Origin: Paracoccus sigandri
GTDB lineage: Bacteria > Pseudomonadota > Alphaproteobacteria > Rhodobacterales > Rhodobacteraceae
Assembly: GCF_003709565.1 (NCBI RefSeq)
Contig: NZ_QNRC01000005.1
Span: 1 to 64,000 of the forward strand
DNA length: 64,000 nucleotides
Reading direction: 5' to 3'
The notes below the pieces were generated by a model that was given only the letters and a program-made list of their open reading frames with translations, was not told the DNA's origin and made no database searches. Positions 1-7,831 of this stretch are shown here, in pieces. The translations under genes were made by a program, and so were the position numbers. Within the stretch, counting starts at the first letter, position 1; every line of letters starts with the position of its first letter.

Positions 1-22
1 ACTTGGCCGGCAATTTTGTATT

Positions 23-79
23 GGAGGATTTGGGCTTCATCTTCGTTCCTTCGTCACTACGACGAAGCCCAAATCCTCC
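23..79. repeat. Inverted repeat at left edge
   Basis: Arms at 23-38 (ggaggatttgggcttc) and 64-79 (its exact reverse complement) are 16 bp each and can be extended a few bases with one mismatch. The loop is about 25 nt. No T-tract follows, so it is a poor intrinsic terminator. It lies just before a sulfatase gene that has lost its 5' part, so it may mark a mobile-element end or deletion junction. That link is inferred. Confidence 0.6.
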
Positions 80-116
80 TTAAATCACAACCTCAAATCT
101 GTGCCATGGGCGCTGA

Positions 117-422
117 CGGGGGACAGGTCAGTCCAGTCTGGCGCTCGACGGGATTTCGATCCTGCCGGTCCTGACCGGGGCAGCGTCGGAAAGCCCCTAC
201 CATGGCAAGCCCGCAGGCTTCCGCAATGGCGATCTTGCCTATCTCTATCTCGACAACTGGAAGATCTTGCGTTCCGGCGAGAGTGAATGGGAGCTTTACG
301 ATATGGCGACGGACCGCGCCGAGCAACACGATCAGGCCGCGGCGAATCCCGGCAAGCTGGAGGAATTGCTGGCGGCATGGACCGCCTACGAGGCCCGCAT
401 CGCCGAGCGCGCCGTGCAATAG
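117..422 (+). pseudogene. 5'-truncated sulfatase (C-terminal remnant)
   Basis: This reading frame has no upstream coding part: an in-frame stop lies at 114-116. It encodes about 100 residues ending at a TAG at 420-422. The peptide contains LDGISILPVLTG, the typical sulfatase stretch near the C-terminus, followed by a sulfatase-like tail (FRNGDLAYLYLDNWKILR, WELYDMATDRAEQHD). The N-terminal catalytic half with the C/S-x-P-x-R formylglycine motif is missing, so no enzyme activity is expected. The next gene downstream is a truncated formylglycine-generating enzyme, the maturase for sulfatases, so the two were probably once a working pair. Confidence 0.75.
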
Positions 423-445
423 CCCGGATATATCGTTCGCGGCCT

Positions 446-1216
446 ATGGAAGCGCAGCACATGCAATCCGCGCCATCCTTTCAGAACCGACGGCACCACT
501 ATCTGGAGCGCTCCCCGCCGCCCGGCGCGCCGCCATATCCCGATACGGTCTGGGTGCCGGGCGGCGATTTCCGCCTGGGCTCGGACCGGTTCTACCCCGA
601 GGAAGCACCGGTCCGGTCCGTTGAGGTCCGCGATTTCTGGATGGACCGCGCGCCTGTGACCAATGCCGTTTTCGCATGCTTCGTCAGCGAGACCGGCTAT
701 GTCACCACCGCCGAGCGCGGCGCGAATTCCGATCGCCATCGCGGTATCGACCCGGCTTTGCTTCAGCCCAGCGGTCTGGTGTTTGACGCACCGGCCGGGG
801 TCGTTCCGTTGAACGATCCCCGTAGATGGTGGCGTTTTACCCCCGGTGCCAGCTGGCGCCTTCCCTATGGGCGTCCGCTGGCCGGTGTCGGCGCATCAGG
901 GCATCCGGTGGTGCAGGTCTCGCATCTGGACGCCCACGCCTTTGCGGAATGGATGGGCAAGGCGCTGTCGACCGAAGCAGAATGGGAATTCGTCGCGCGT
1001 GGCGGGTTGGACGGCGCCACGTTTTGCTGGGGTGACCGCGAAATCCCTACCGGTGGCCGCAGGTTGGCCAACACCTGGCAAGGACCGTTTCCCTACAAGA
1101 ACAGCCGCGAGGATGGCTATCGCTATACCTCTCTGATCCGCAGCTATCCGGCGAACGGTTACGGCCTTTGCGACATGACCGGAAATCTCTGGGAATGGAC
1201 CGCTGATCGGGCCTAA
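446..1216 (+). pseudogene. Formylglycine-generating enzyme (SUMF1-like), 3'-truncated
   Basis: About 256 residues of an FGE-sulfatase domain protein, which normally oxidises a Cys or Ser of sulfatases to formylglycine. Family features seen are WVPGGDF (about residues 36-42), FWMDRAPVTN, HPVVQVSHLDAHAFAEWMGK, LSTEAEWEFVARGG and GLCDMTGNLWEWTAD. The frame stops right after GNLWEWTADRA. In intact family members about 60-70 more residues follow, carrying the two catalytic cysteines and the GFR segment. The reading frame stays open further upstream, but ATG 446 (or ATG 461) fits the domain start. It lies 23 bp after the sulfatase remnant. Probably inactive, cut by the adjoining insertion-sequence junction. 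Confidence 0.8.
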
Positions 1217-1577
1217 CCCAATACTGCCAGTACACAAGGATCCAGATGCTGCGCGGGATCGGGCACACGTAACATGGGGGATGGAAGCACCTGCCCTGCG
1301 GCGGAAAAGATCGAAGCCCGCCCCGATGCGGCCCCGTTCCATGTGCTTGACAGGTTGCTGACGAAGTCGGCGAGGCGGAACGGTTTCCTTTCTGCTTGGG
1401 CGGCGGCGGTCAGGGTCGGGTTGGTCGATGCAATTGGTTTGGGTGCCTGACGCCGCCCCTGGTCGTCATGCGGCCAGCAGCCGGGGTAGTCGGGTGGCGA
1501 CATCGCCCGCGGCATTCTCCGTTAGAGGGTTGCACCAGGCTGGCTGGTGCCGAGCCTCAGAATGGGGGAGAGACCAA
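1217..1577 (+). other. Non-coding stretch upstream of the IS110-like transposase
   Basis: No convincing gene is seen here. It joins the broken FGE gene to the transposase and probably holds the left end of the IS110-type element. A small inverted repeat lies at 1533-1549 (caccag, 5-nt loop, ctggtg). In intact IS110-group elements this upstream region can encode the structured guide (bridge) RNA. Whether a remnant exists here needs covariance-model comparison. Confidence 0.4.
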
Positions 1578-2399
1578 TTGCAGAATAGCATCTTCATCGG
1601 GTTGGATGTCCACAAGGCGACGATTTCCGTCGCGGTTGCACAGGGAGAACGAAGGGCCGAGGTCCGGCATTTGGGCACGATTCCCCACCGCCCCGGCGAT
1701 GTGCGGAAGTTGGTCGGGAAGCTGAGTAAGGGCGGCCGCGAACTTCACTTTTGTTATGAGGCGGGGCCCTGCGGATATGGCCTGCATCGTCAACTGCTGG
1801 AGATGGATCAGGACTGCATCGTTGTGGCGCCGTCGCTCATCCCGGTGAAGGCAGGTGATCGGGTGAAGACCGACCGCCGGGATGCGATTATGCTGGCAAA
1901 GCTACACCGTGCCGGGGAACTGACAGCCGCTTACAGGCGCTGGCTGACAACGGTGCGATTCCAGCATCCGGCCCAACAGATCGTGCTTCAGGATTACATC
2001 GACGCGATTGCCGATGCCGAGGCGCGTGTCGCCAAGCTGACGGGACAGATCGCGGAGTTGCTAAGGCAGTGGAAGCTTGCGCCAGTGGTGGAGGCAGTTC
2101 AAGCCATGCGAGGCGTCGCTTTCATCGTTGCCGTGACGGTGGTGGCCGAGGTCGGAGATTTCCATCGTTTCAACAGCCCGCGCCAGTTGATGGCCTACGT
2201 CGTCTGCTCATCATCGGGGCCACGTCCGTCGTGCGCTGGCGGGCTCGGCACGGCGCGCCCGGGGGGATCGTGGATGGCGCAAATGCTGGCGACGAAGCCA
2301 AAGATGCTGGTTGCCGTGGCGCTGGCCAACAAAATCGCCCGTGTCGCCTGGGCGTTGATGCGCAGCGATGGGGTATATCGGGCTCCGGCCACCGCCTGA
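1578..2399 (+). pseudogene. Decayed IS110/IS1111-family transposase
   Basis: DEDD-type transposase frame, TTG start assumed at 1578. Visible acidic residues are D10 (GLDVHK), E61 (CYEAG), D99 and D102 (VKTDRRDA). Around GELTAAYRRWL about 60 residues normally found between the catalytic and coiled-coil parts are absent, an in-frame deletion. Near 2198-2265 the frame breaks: the +2 frame reads RRLLIIGATSVVRWRARHGAP as in IS1111-like proteins, then a shift at a G-run returns to SWMAQMLATKPKMLVAVAL. So it looks like a rearranged or chimeric copy with at least one frameshift. Not expected to transpose. Confidence 0.8.
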
Positions 2400-2405
2400 C
2401 CACAG

Positions 2406-2507
2406 GCGGACCGGCTGGGGACCCACCTCGTCAACATCCTTGAGATGAACGGCGAAAGCTACCGCCTCGCCAACAGCACAGCCCGAAAACGGCAACAAAA
2501 GTCCTGA
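2406..2507 (+). pseudogene. IstB-like ATPase, C-terminal fragment (IS21 family)
   Basis: A 33-residue frame ending at TGA 2505-2507 reads ADRLGTHLVNILEMNGESYR and then a short Ser/Arg/Lys-rich tail. The ILEMNGESYRL stretch is typical of the last residues of IS21-family IstB helper ATPases. The ATPase domain is missing. It abuts the end of the IS110-like remnant and is followed by an IS21-type terminal region. Confidence 0.6.
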
Positions 2508-2712
2508 AATCAAACCACGCCGATTTGGCCCCAAAGGGTCAATGCGCCACGGCACGCGCCAGCTATGTGAAAAGCGCGCGCGCCATGGCGCAACCTCTCC
2601 AACTGGCTTGGTTTTACGCCGCCGCCATGGCCGACTTTTGCTCCGCCGCTGACACCTGAACCGGCATCCGATGGGGACTTCCAAGCATCCGAGCCGGAAC
2701 ATCCGGTCCGAT

Positions 2713-2760
2713 GTCAAGCAGACAGCGGGCGGCAACGTCAAGCAGACAGCGAGCGGCAAC
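2713..2760. repeat. Two tandem 24-bp repeats
   Basis: Copies at 2713-2736 and 2737-2760 begin gtcaagcagacagcg and end gcggcaac, with a single difference (ggg versus gag). They lie 8 bp inside the inferred IS21 end and probably are its transposase-binding repeats. Confidence 0.8.
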
Positions 2761-3094
2761 TCCTGACAGCCCCGTGGGCCGCACCCCATTCGGCAAGGGA
2801 ATGAACGGCTTCGTTGAGCGCCGCTCCCGCCTCCGTCAAGGAATACTCGACCCTGGCCGGAAGCTCGTCAAACACCTGACGATGGATGATACCATCGGCT
2901 TCGAGCTCCCGTAGCTGCTCGAACAGGACCTTCTCGGTGATTCCGGGAATGCGGCGAGCGAGTTCACGAAAGCGCAGCGGCTTCTCGTGAACCTCCCAGA
3001 TGATGGTCGGCTTCCACTTCCCACGTATCATGGCCAACGCCCTGCCAAGACCGCATTCGGCCGGCGGCCCTGCATCCTGCTGCTTCACATCCAA
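2738..3094 (-). CDS. HxlR-family winged-helix regulator
   Basis: Encodes the HxlR core: CGLGRALAMIRGKWKPTIIW, RFRELARRIPGITEKVLFEQ and LRELEADGIIHRQVF, then the wing and dimerisation helix ending near SLAEWGAAHG. Members are often redox- or aldehyde-responsive and control divergent oxidoreductase genes. I chose the TTG at 3094 because AGGAGA lies about 10 nt upstream; GTG 3088 is an alternative. An upstream ATG at 3193 would run through the operator-like palindrome and is unlikely. The last ten residues (AVRSCRSLSA) come from the IS21 end, so the native C-terminus was replaced, but the folded domain seems whole. Divergent from the oxidoreductase at 3211. Confidence 0.8.
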   Translation of the reverse strand: MDVKQQDAGPPAECGLGRALAMIRGKWKPTIIWEVHEKPLRFRELARRIPGITEKVLFEQLRELEADGIIHRQVFDELPARVEYSLTEAGAALNEAVHSLAEWGAAHGAVRSCRSLSA

Positions 3095-3118
3095 GATGTC
3101 CCATCTCCTGAACAGGCG

Positions 3119-3134
3119 CTTACAAAATTGTAAG
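3119..3134. promoter_or_regulatory. Operator-like palindrome between hxlR and oxidoreductase
   Basis: Perfect dyad cttacaa-aa-ttgtaag in the AT-rich divergent intergenic region. It lies about 25 bp upstream of the chosen hxlR start and 77 bp upstream of the oxidoreductase start. HxlR-family proteins bind short dyads of this kind in divergent promoters, so it is the best candidate for the local operator. Confidence 0.6.
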
Positions 3135-3210
3135 TAATTGATATGGCGCAGATTTTGATTTCTATCCTTCCGAGCATGCCGAAACGGTAACACAGGAAAA
3201 GGAAAGAATC

Positions 3211-4086
3211 ATGGGTGACGTAACGATGATCGGTCTGGGCGAGATGGGCGGCGCGATGGCACGCGCATTCCTGCGGGCCGGCCACGACGTAACCGTCTGG
3301 AACCGAACGTCGACCAAGGCCGAACAAGTCATGACGGAAGGCGCACATGTCGTTCGGGACGTCCTGGCCGCGATCGAGGCCAGTCCGATCATCCTCACAT
3401 GCGTGTCCAGCTATGCCACGGCCCGAGCGCTTCTGGACGACCAAGCGACTGCCGAAGCGCTTGCCGGGCGGACGCTGGTGCAGCTTGGCTCGGGCACGCC
3501 GCAGGAGGCGCGCGACATGCAGGGCTGGGTACTGGAAAAGGACGCACAGTATCTGGATGCCGCGCTGCTTGGGTGGCCCCGCCAGATCGGCACGGCGGAG
3601 ATGACCATTCTCGTCTCGGGCGACACCGCGACATTCGAAGCGCATAGGAACCTGCTGGGCGCCCTGGCCGGAAACCTCGTGCATATGGGTGAGCCGATCG
3701 GTCTTTCATCGACGGTGTTCTCGGCCGTGCTGTCATATCTGGCGGGCCGGTGGATCGGGCTTTGCCACGGGGCGCTGATCTGCGAGGCGGAAGGGTTCGG
3801 GGTCGCTGCCTTTGGCGAGATCCTCGCCCAACAGGCGCAGGTGCTGGGCGAGGATGCGCGTCATATGGGAGAGGTGATCGAGAAGAACGAATATGACAAT
3901 CCGGAGAGCACTCTCGAAACCGCCGGAAACGACATCATCAGGTTGATGCAGCTTTCCAGGGAGGCTGGCATCAATGCGGAGTTTCCCGTTTTTGCCGGAG
4001 AATTGTTCCGCAGAGCCATCGAGGCCGGCCACGGCGCACAGGAGCATGCCGCGCTGATCAAGCTTTTGCGGGCGGGTGAGGCTTGA
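3211..4086 (+). CDS. NAD(P)-dependent oxidoreductase, imine-reductase-like
   Basis: A 291-residue protein of the 6-phosphogluconate/3-hydroxyisobutyrate dehydrogenase superfamily. The Rossmann loop is GLGEMG (residues 8-13), followed by VTVWNRTSTKAE at 28-38, a cofactor-phosphate-contacting segment typical of NADPH imine reductases. The conserved catalytic lysine motif of beta-hydroxyacid dehydrogenases is not seen in the second domain, which also favours the imine-reductase side of the family. GGAAAAGGAAAG upstream of ATG supplies the RBS. One base separates its stop from the next start, so the two are co-transcribed, and an HxlR regulator is divergent. Substrate unknown. Confidence 0.8.
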   Translation: MGDVTMIGLGEMGGAMARAFLRAGHDVTVWNRTSTKAEQVMTEGAHVVRDVLAAIEASPIILTCVSSYATARALLDDQATAEALAGRTLVQLGSGTPQEARDMQGWVLEKDAQYLDAALLGWPRQIGTAEMTILVSGDTATFEAHRNLLGALAGNLVHMGEPIGLSSTVFSAVLSYLAGRWIGLCHGALICEAEGFGVAAFGEILAQQAQVLGEDARHMGEVIEKNEYDNPESTLETAGNDIIRLMQLSREAGINAEFPVFAGELFRRAIEAGHGAQEHAALIKLLRAGEA

Positions 4087-4087
4087 T

Positions 4088-5077
4088 ATGTGCGGCACCC
4101 GTCCGACAGGCCGGCAGATGCGCGCGGTTCGCATATCGAAGAACGGGTCGTGGCAGGCTGAACCAGCAACCGTGCCCGAACCCGGTCCCGGCCAGGTGCT
4201 GATCCGCATTCGCGCGAGTGGGGTTTGCTTCAACGATCTGCATGCCCGCGAGGGCAGGCCCGGTCACGAGGCGGCTGGAGAAGTCGTCGATCTGGGGCCT
4301 GGTGTCAGCAGTCGCCGGATCGGTGATCGCGTCGGCGTCCCACTGTGGCAAACGGCGTGCGGGCGCTGCGAATGGTGTCAGCGCGGCAAACCTCTGCACT
4401 GCCCTCAGAAAGGCGGCACCAGCATCAACCTGCCCGGCAGCCATGCGGAATTCATGCTCGCCGCCGCCGATGCCACCATGCTGCTGCCCGAGGGTCTCTC
4501 CTTCGAGGAAGCCGCGCCGCTTTTCTGCGCCGGCTACGCCGCCTATTCCGGGCTCTGCTCGGCAAAGCCCAAACCGGGAGACCGGGTGGCGGTCGCGGGA
4601 ATTGGCGGGTTGGGGCACCTGGCGGTGCAATATGCCAAGGCAGCAGGGTTGTTCGTGATCGCCGTCACCGGTTCGGCCGACAAGATCTCGCTGATCCGGG
4701 GTCTTGGGGCCGATGAAATCGTCAGGAACGGGAAGGAGCTTCAAGCGATTGGAGGTGCGGATATCATCCTCGGCACAAGCGGTTCCATCGACGCGCAGGC
4801 CGATGCCTTCGAGGGGATACGTCCCGAAGGTCGCATGATGGTGATGGGGCTGGGAACGGCACCACTGCCCCTTCCGGTCAACGCATTGATCATGAAGCGG
4901 GCCAGTATCATCGGCAGCCAGCACAATGATCGGCGGCACCTCCATGATGCTCTTGCTCTCGCAGCACGTGGCCGGGTCAAGCCGATGATCGAAACCTATT
5001 CGCTTGCCGAGGCGGAGAAGGCCCGCGAACGCCTCGCGAGCCGCCGCACGCGCTTCCGCGCCGTCATCGTGATGTAG
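4088..5077 (+). CDS. Zinc-dependent medium-chain alcohol dehydrogenase
   Basis: MDR-family alcohol dehydrogenase, 329 residues from ATG 4088, which has GAGG six bases upstream and follows the preceding stop by one base. ATG 4118 is possible. A GroES-like N-domain carries GVCFNDLH (catalytic-zinc Cys) and GHEAAGEV. The structural-zinc loop CGRCEWCQRGKPLHC has all four cysteines. The Rossmann motif is GIGGLGHLAVQYAK. The segment between GVCFNDLH and RPGHE is about 14 residues shorter than usual, removing part of the loop near the active site. Probably partners the upstream reductase in redox handling of an aldehyde, alcohol or imine. Confidence 0.85.
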   Translation: MCGTRPTGRQMRAVRISKNGSWQAEPATVPEPGPGQVLIRIRASGVCFNDLHAREGRPGHEAAGEVVDLGPGVSSRRIGDRVGVPLWQTACGRCEWCQRGKPLHCPQKGGTSINLPGSHAEFMLAAADATMLLPEGLSFEEAAPLFCAGYAAYSGLCSAKPKPGDRVAVAGIGGLGHLAVQYAKAAGLFVIAVTGSADKISLIRGLGADEIVRNGKELQAIGGADIILGTSGSIDAQADAFEGIRPEGRMMVMGLGTAPLPLPVNALIMKRASIIGSQHNDRRHLHDALALAARGRVKPMIETYSLAEAEKARERLASRRTRFRAVIVM

Positions 5078-5262
5078 AGATCGCGCGGCTAGTCGGCCCG
5101 TGGCGTGGCTGGTCGGCGAACCGCCATATTTGCTGTCGGCCAGCCCGCTATCTGGGGTCCGCCCCTTGGCATGACATCGTAGAGCCGCTTTTTATCAAGG
5201 CTGCCCGCGGTGCTAAAATCTTTGCATTCGATCGTGACGCGCGGCCGACCTACAGGGATGGG

Positions 5263-5629
5263 TCAGAGATACTCCAGCCCAAGCATCTCCGGAGCGGCGA
5301 TCCAGCGTTCAAGCGACTGGCGAGTCGTTTCGGTGATCTCGAGCCGACCGGCTTGCCCGCCTTGCCCTGGGGGACCGAGGCGCGCTCCTTCACCCTCCCT
5401 GCTGCGAAGATGTCGCGGATCTTCGGGCAGACTAGGTCACAGCCCCGAAGCTTGCCGTCGACGGCCATGTTGAACAATGCCAGGTCGCGTCGGTTGTCCG
5501 CCATCTCCAGGCGAACGCAAATCGACCATACGTGTTTCGGCAGCACAGGGCGCTTCTGGCCGATGATGCGCCCCTTGTTCCAGGCAGGACGTTCAGGCCG
5601 GAGCGCAGGAACATAGCCGAGGCACATGG
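5263..5629 (-). pseudogene. Phage-type integrase fragment, frameshifted
   Basis: From ATG 5629 the minus strand encodes VLPKHVWSICVRLEMADNRR and DLALFNMAVDGKLRGCDLV, typical of the N-terminal and core-binding part of small tyrosine recombinases. At KAGKPV the frame breaks; a shifted frame continues LEITETTRQSLERWIAAPEM and stops at 5263-5265. The catalytic C-terminal half with the R-H-R-Y residues is absent. A decayed remnant of a mobile element. Confidence 0.65.
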
Positions 5630-5748
5630 TGTTACATCCTGTCCTCAAGCCCCTCCGTGACTTGGGATGATCCGACAAACTCGATGGTATCATGAGATGA
5701 CCGTGTCGTTCTGCGCAGCCTGGCGGGCGGGAAGCTGACCGACAGCGA

Positions 5749-6371
5749 TTGATCCCCCCCGTTGAACGGGTCCCCCTTGAAGTATGGTTTTGACCATGAA
5801 GGAGGACCACCATGGCACAGAAGCGACACAAGCCCGATGAGATCGTGACGAAGCTGCGGCAGGCTGACCGCAAGCTCAACTCCACTGACGTCATCGATGT
5901 CCTGCCCGACCTGTTCATTCTGCGCGGTGTGCCGGGACACATTCGTTCCGACAATGGCCCGCTCGCCATGGTTTCTCGAACCAGTGGCGAAACCAGGCTC
6001 GCTTCATCGCCCGCGCCGTGCAGGACTGGATCGCCGCCGTCGGCGAAGGCCGCATACATCGCGCCCGGATCACCTTGGGAAAACGGTTATATCGAGAGCT
6101 TCAACGCCCGCCTGCGCGATGAGCTCCTCGATGGCGAGATCTTCCATACGCTCGCCGAGACCAGGATCATCGTGGAAAGTTGGCGCAGGCATTACAATAC
6201 CGTGCGCCCGCATGGATCGCTCGACTACAAGCCACCGGCCCCGGAGGTCTTCATCCCCGCGTTTCCAGCGCGGACGGCTCTGCAACCCGGGCCAGCAACG
6301 CCACCCGCGCTGGAAACCCGGCCAACAGTGCACTGACAATCAAAATGGACCCGCCAGAGGGGACGGATCAA
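5749..6371 (+). mobile_element. IS3-family element, internally deleted
   Basis: Imperfect terminal inverted repeats are visible: ttgatcc...gggtcccc at about 5749-5775, and its counterpart at about 6343-6371 (ending ggatcaa). Between them lies a single reading frame made of the start of orfA and the end of orfB. The element is roughly half the normal IS3 size. Exact ends are inferred from the repeat match; no target duplication was identified. Confidence 0.55.
5812..6336 (+). pseudogene. IS3-family orfA/orfB deletion fusion
   Basis: The first residues (MAQKRHKPDEIVTKLRQAD) are the orfA helix-turn-helix start. The frame then jumps into orfB with DLFILRGVPGHIRSDNGP, the second DDE Asp region, and ends with GSPWENGYIESFNARLRDEL (the DDE Glu) and RRHYNTVRPHGSLDYKPPAP. 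Between NGP and AKAAYIAPG the proper peptide (RFIARAVQDWIAAVG) lies in another frame, so two compensating indels are present. The first catalytic Asp and most of orfB are missing. Inactive. Confidence 0.8.
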
Positions 6372-6743
6372 GGACCTCGTCGTGAGCTTCATGCCCGGAG
6401 ACGAGCCGAGCACAGCCTCCTGGACGCCTCCTCCCGGCGCGCGGGCCTTCACGGCGAACGTCCTGGTGCCGGACGGAAATGCGCGCAGGGCCAGGCCGGT
6501 CACACAAATCTCTGCGCCACGATGCGGCCCGCCGCCCTTTCCTGAGCGACTTTGTGGGATGTTTTTCATGAAAAGGCATTGGATCTCATGGAAATACTTT
6601 TCCATTCTGTCGATTGGATCAGAGGATCTGAAATCCGCGTGTCAGTGGCTCAAGTGCGCCTCGGGGCACCATCTATTCAATGACATGTCCAACCCGCCCG
6701 GGGGTATCGCAACGGCCGGCGAATCCGCCCCAGCGGGAAAGCC
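6372..6743. other. Intergenic stretch after the IS3 remnant
   Basis: No gene I can support. A frame from ATG 6382 is open but has no recognisable domain and overlaps the 3' end of the RpiR gene. It probably represents decayed sequence at the junction between the IS-rich segment and the catabolic cluster. Confidence 0.4.
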
Positions 6744-7610
6744 CTACAGGCGGCCGCCCACCTTCGGGGCGCGGAAGACGCGGGTGCGGGCGAAGACGTC
6801 CTCCAGCCGGTTCAGCCGGTCCTGGACCTGGTCGGCCAGATGGCCCTGGACCTGCGCCAGCAACGCCTCGACCACCACCATCAGCGTCGCGGTCGAATCC
6901 CAGGCGGCGGGCATCTCGATATGGCAGGGCAGGCTGTGGCGGGCATGGGCGGCGGCCGGGGACAGCCAGCGGTCGGTGATCAGCACCACCTCGGCCTGAT
7001 GGGCGGCGGCCAGCTCGGCCAGGTGGACCGCGTTCGATTCATAGCGGCGGATGTCGAAGATCACCACCACGTCCCCGGCCCGCATGTCCAGAAGCGCCTG
7101 CTGCCAGTCGGTCAGGTGATCGGAGAGATAGGTCACCTCGGGCCGGATCACCCGCAACAGCGTCGCCATGTAATCGGCATGGGCATGGGTCAGCCGCCCG
7201 CCCATCACCGCCACCCGCCGCGCCGGATCGGCCAGCAGCGTGGCGGCGCCGTTGAAATCCTGCGCCGGGATCTGGCCCAGGGTCGCCTCGATATTGCCGA
7301 CCACCTGCGCGGCGAAGGACTGGATCGGATGGGATTGCGGCTCGCGCGCGCCCTCGGGCAGCGACAGGGGCGCGACCAGCAGGCGCTCGACCTCGGTGCG
7401 CAGCGCGGCCTGATAGTCGGAATAGCCGCGGAAGCCCAGTTTCTGCACCAGCCGCACGACCGTGGGCGAGGAGACCTCGGCCGCCCGCGCCAGCGTGGTG
7501 ATCGAGCCCAGAGCCGACATCGGGAAATGCGACAGGATATGGGTGGCCGCCTGCCGCTCGGCGCGGGTCAGCTCGGCCATCGACGCCCGCATCTTTTCCT
7601 CGATCGTCAT
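6744..7610 (-). CDS. MurR/RpiR-family regulator of the TRAP/amine cluster
   Basis: A 288-residue protein from ATG 7610 (MTIEEKMRASMAELTRAERQ). It has an N-terminal RpiR helix-turn-helix (SITTLARAAEVSSPTVVRL, LGFRGYSDYQAAL) and a C-terminal SIS phosphosugar-isomerase-like domain (VAVMGGRLTHAHADYMATLL, DVVVIFDIRRYE, VVLITDR). The family senses small ligands, often sugar phosphates but also other metabolites, through the SIS domain. A longer frame to 7790 exists but would consume the regulatory region. It is divergent from the TRAP transporter and catabolic genes, so it probably controls them. Confidence 0.85.
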   Translation of the reverse strand: MTIEEKMRASMAELTRAERQAATHILSHFPMSALGSITTLARAAEVSSPTVVRLVQKLGFRGYSDYQAALRTEVERLLVAPLSLPEGAREPQSHPIQSFAAQVVGNIEATLGQIPAQDFNGAATLLADPARRVAVMGGRLTHAHADYMATLLRVIRPEVTYLSDHLTDWQQALLDMRAGDVVVIFDIRRYESNAVHLAELAAAHQAEVVLITDRWLSPAAAHARHSLPCHIEMPAAWDSTATLMVVVEALLAQVQGHLADQVQDRLNRLEDVFARTRVFRAPKVGGRL

Positions 7611-7831
7611 GCGCCGCCCATCCTGCCATCCCCTGCCTGCCGCGAGTCGCGACAGAAACATTTGTAACAGACAATCGAGAACAGAAAAATTCTTGACAGA
7701 CATGCCCGGCGGGGATGACGCTGAAGAAAAAACAGGGAGACGACTCGCACCATGGCACGGCCAGAATCCGGGCGCCCTGCGGCGCGGCATATCCGCACGG
7801 CCTTACGCAACGACCTGAGGCACCGGGTCTG
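7611..7831. promoter_or_regulatory. Divergent control region rpiR/TRAP operon
   Basis: The only AT-rich patch of the cluster lies at about 7650-7700. It contains a consensus-like TTGACA at 7693-7698 without a good -10 at 17 bp, and a weak dyad AGAA-N8-TTCT at 7678-7693. This is the plausible place for the RpiR operator and the transporter promoter; no site can be fixed from one sequence. Confidence 0.4.

Larger units (their letters stand above)
2406..2768 (+). mobile_element. IS21-family right-end remnant
   Basis: The fragment spans the IstB tail, about 200 non-coding bases, two 24-bp direct repeats and a terminal ...TGACA at 2764-2768. Multiple terminal repeats and TG/CA termini are characteristic of IS21-family elements. 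The outer end sits inside the last codons of the hxlR-like gene. The left part of the element, with istA and most of istB, is missing. The exact boundary is inferred from the terminal motif. Confidence 0.55.

Noticed and set aside
5250..6059. Continuous minus-strand frame spanning the integrase remnant and IS3 region
   Set aside because: Only the part from 5629 down to about 5320 resembles an integrase; the rest is antisense to the IS3 fusion.
6382..6999. Plus-strand frame starting in the intergenic stretch and running into the RpiR gene
   Set aside because: No domain or convincing RBS, and over half of it is antisense to the RpiR coding region.
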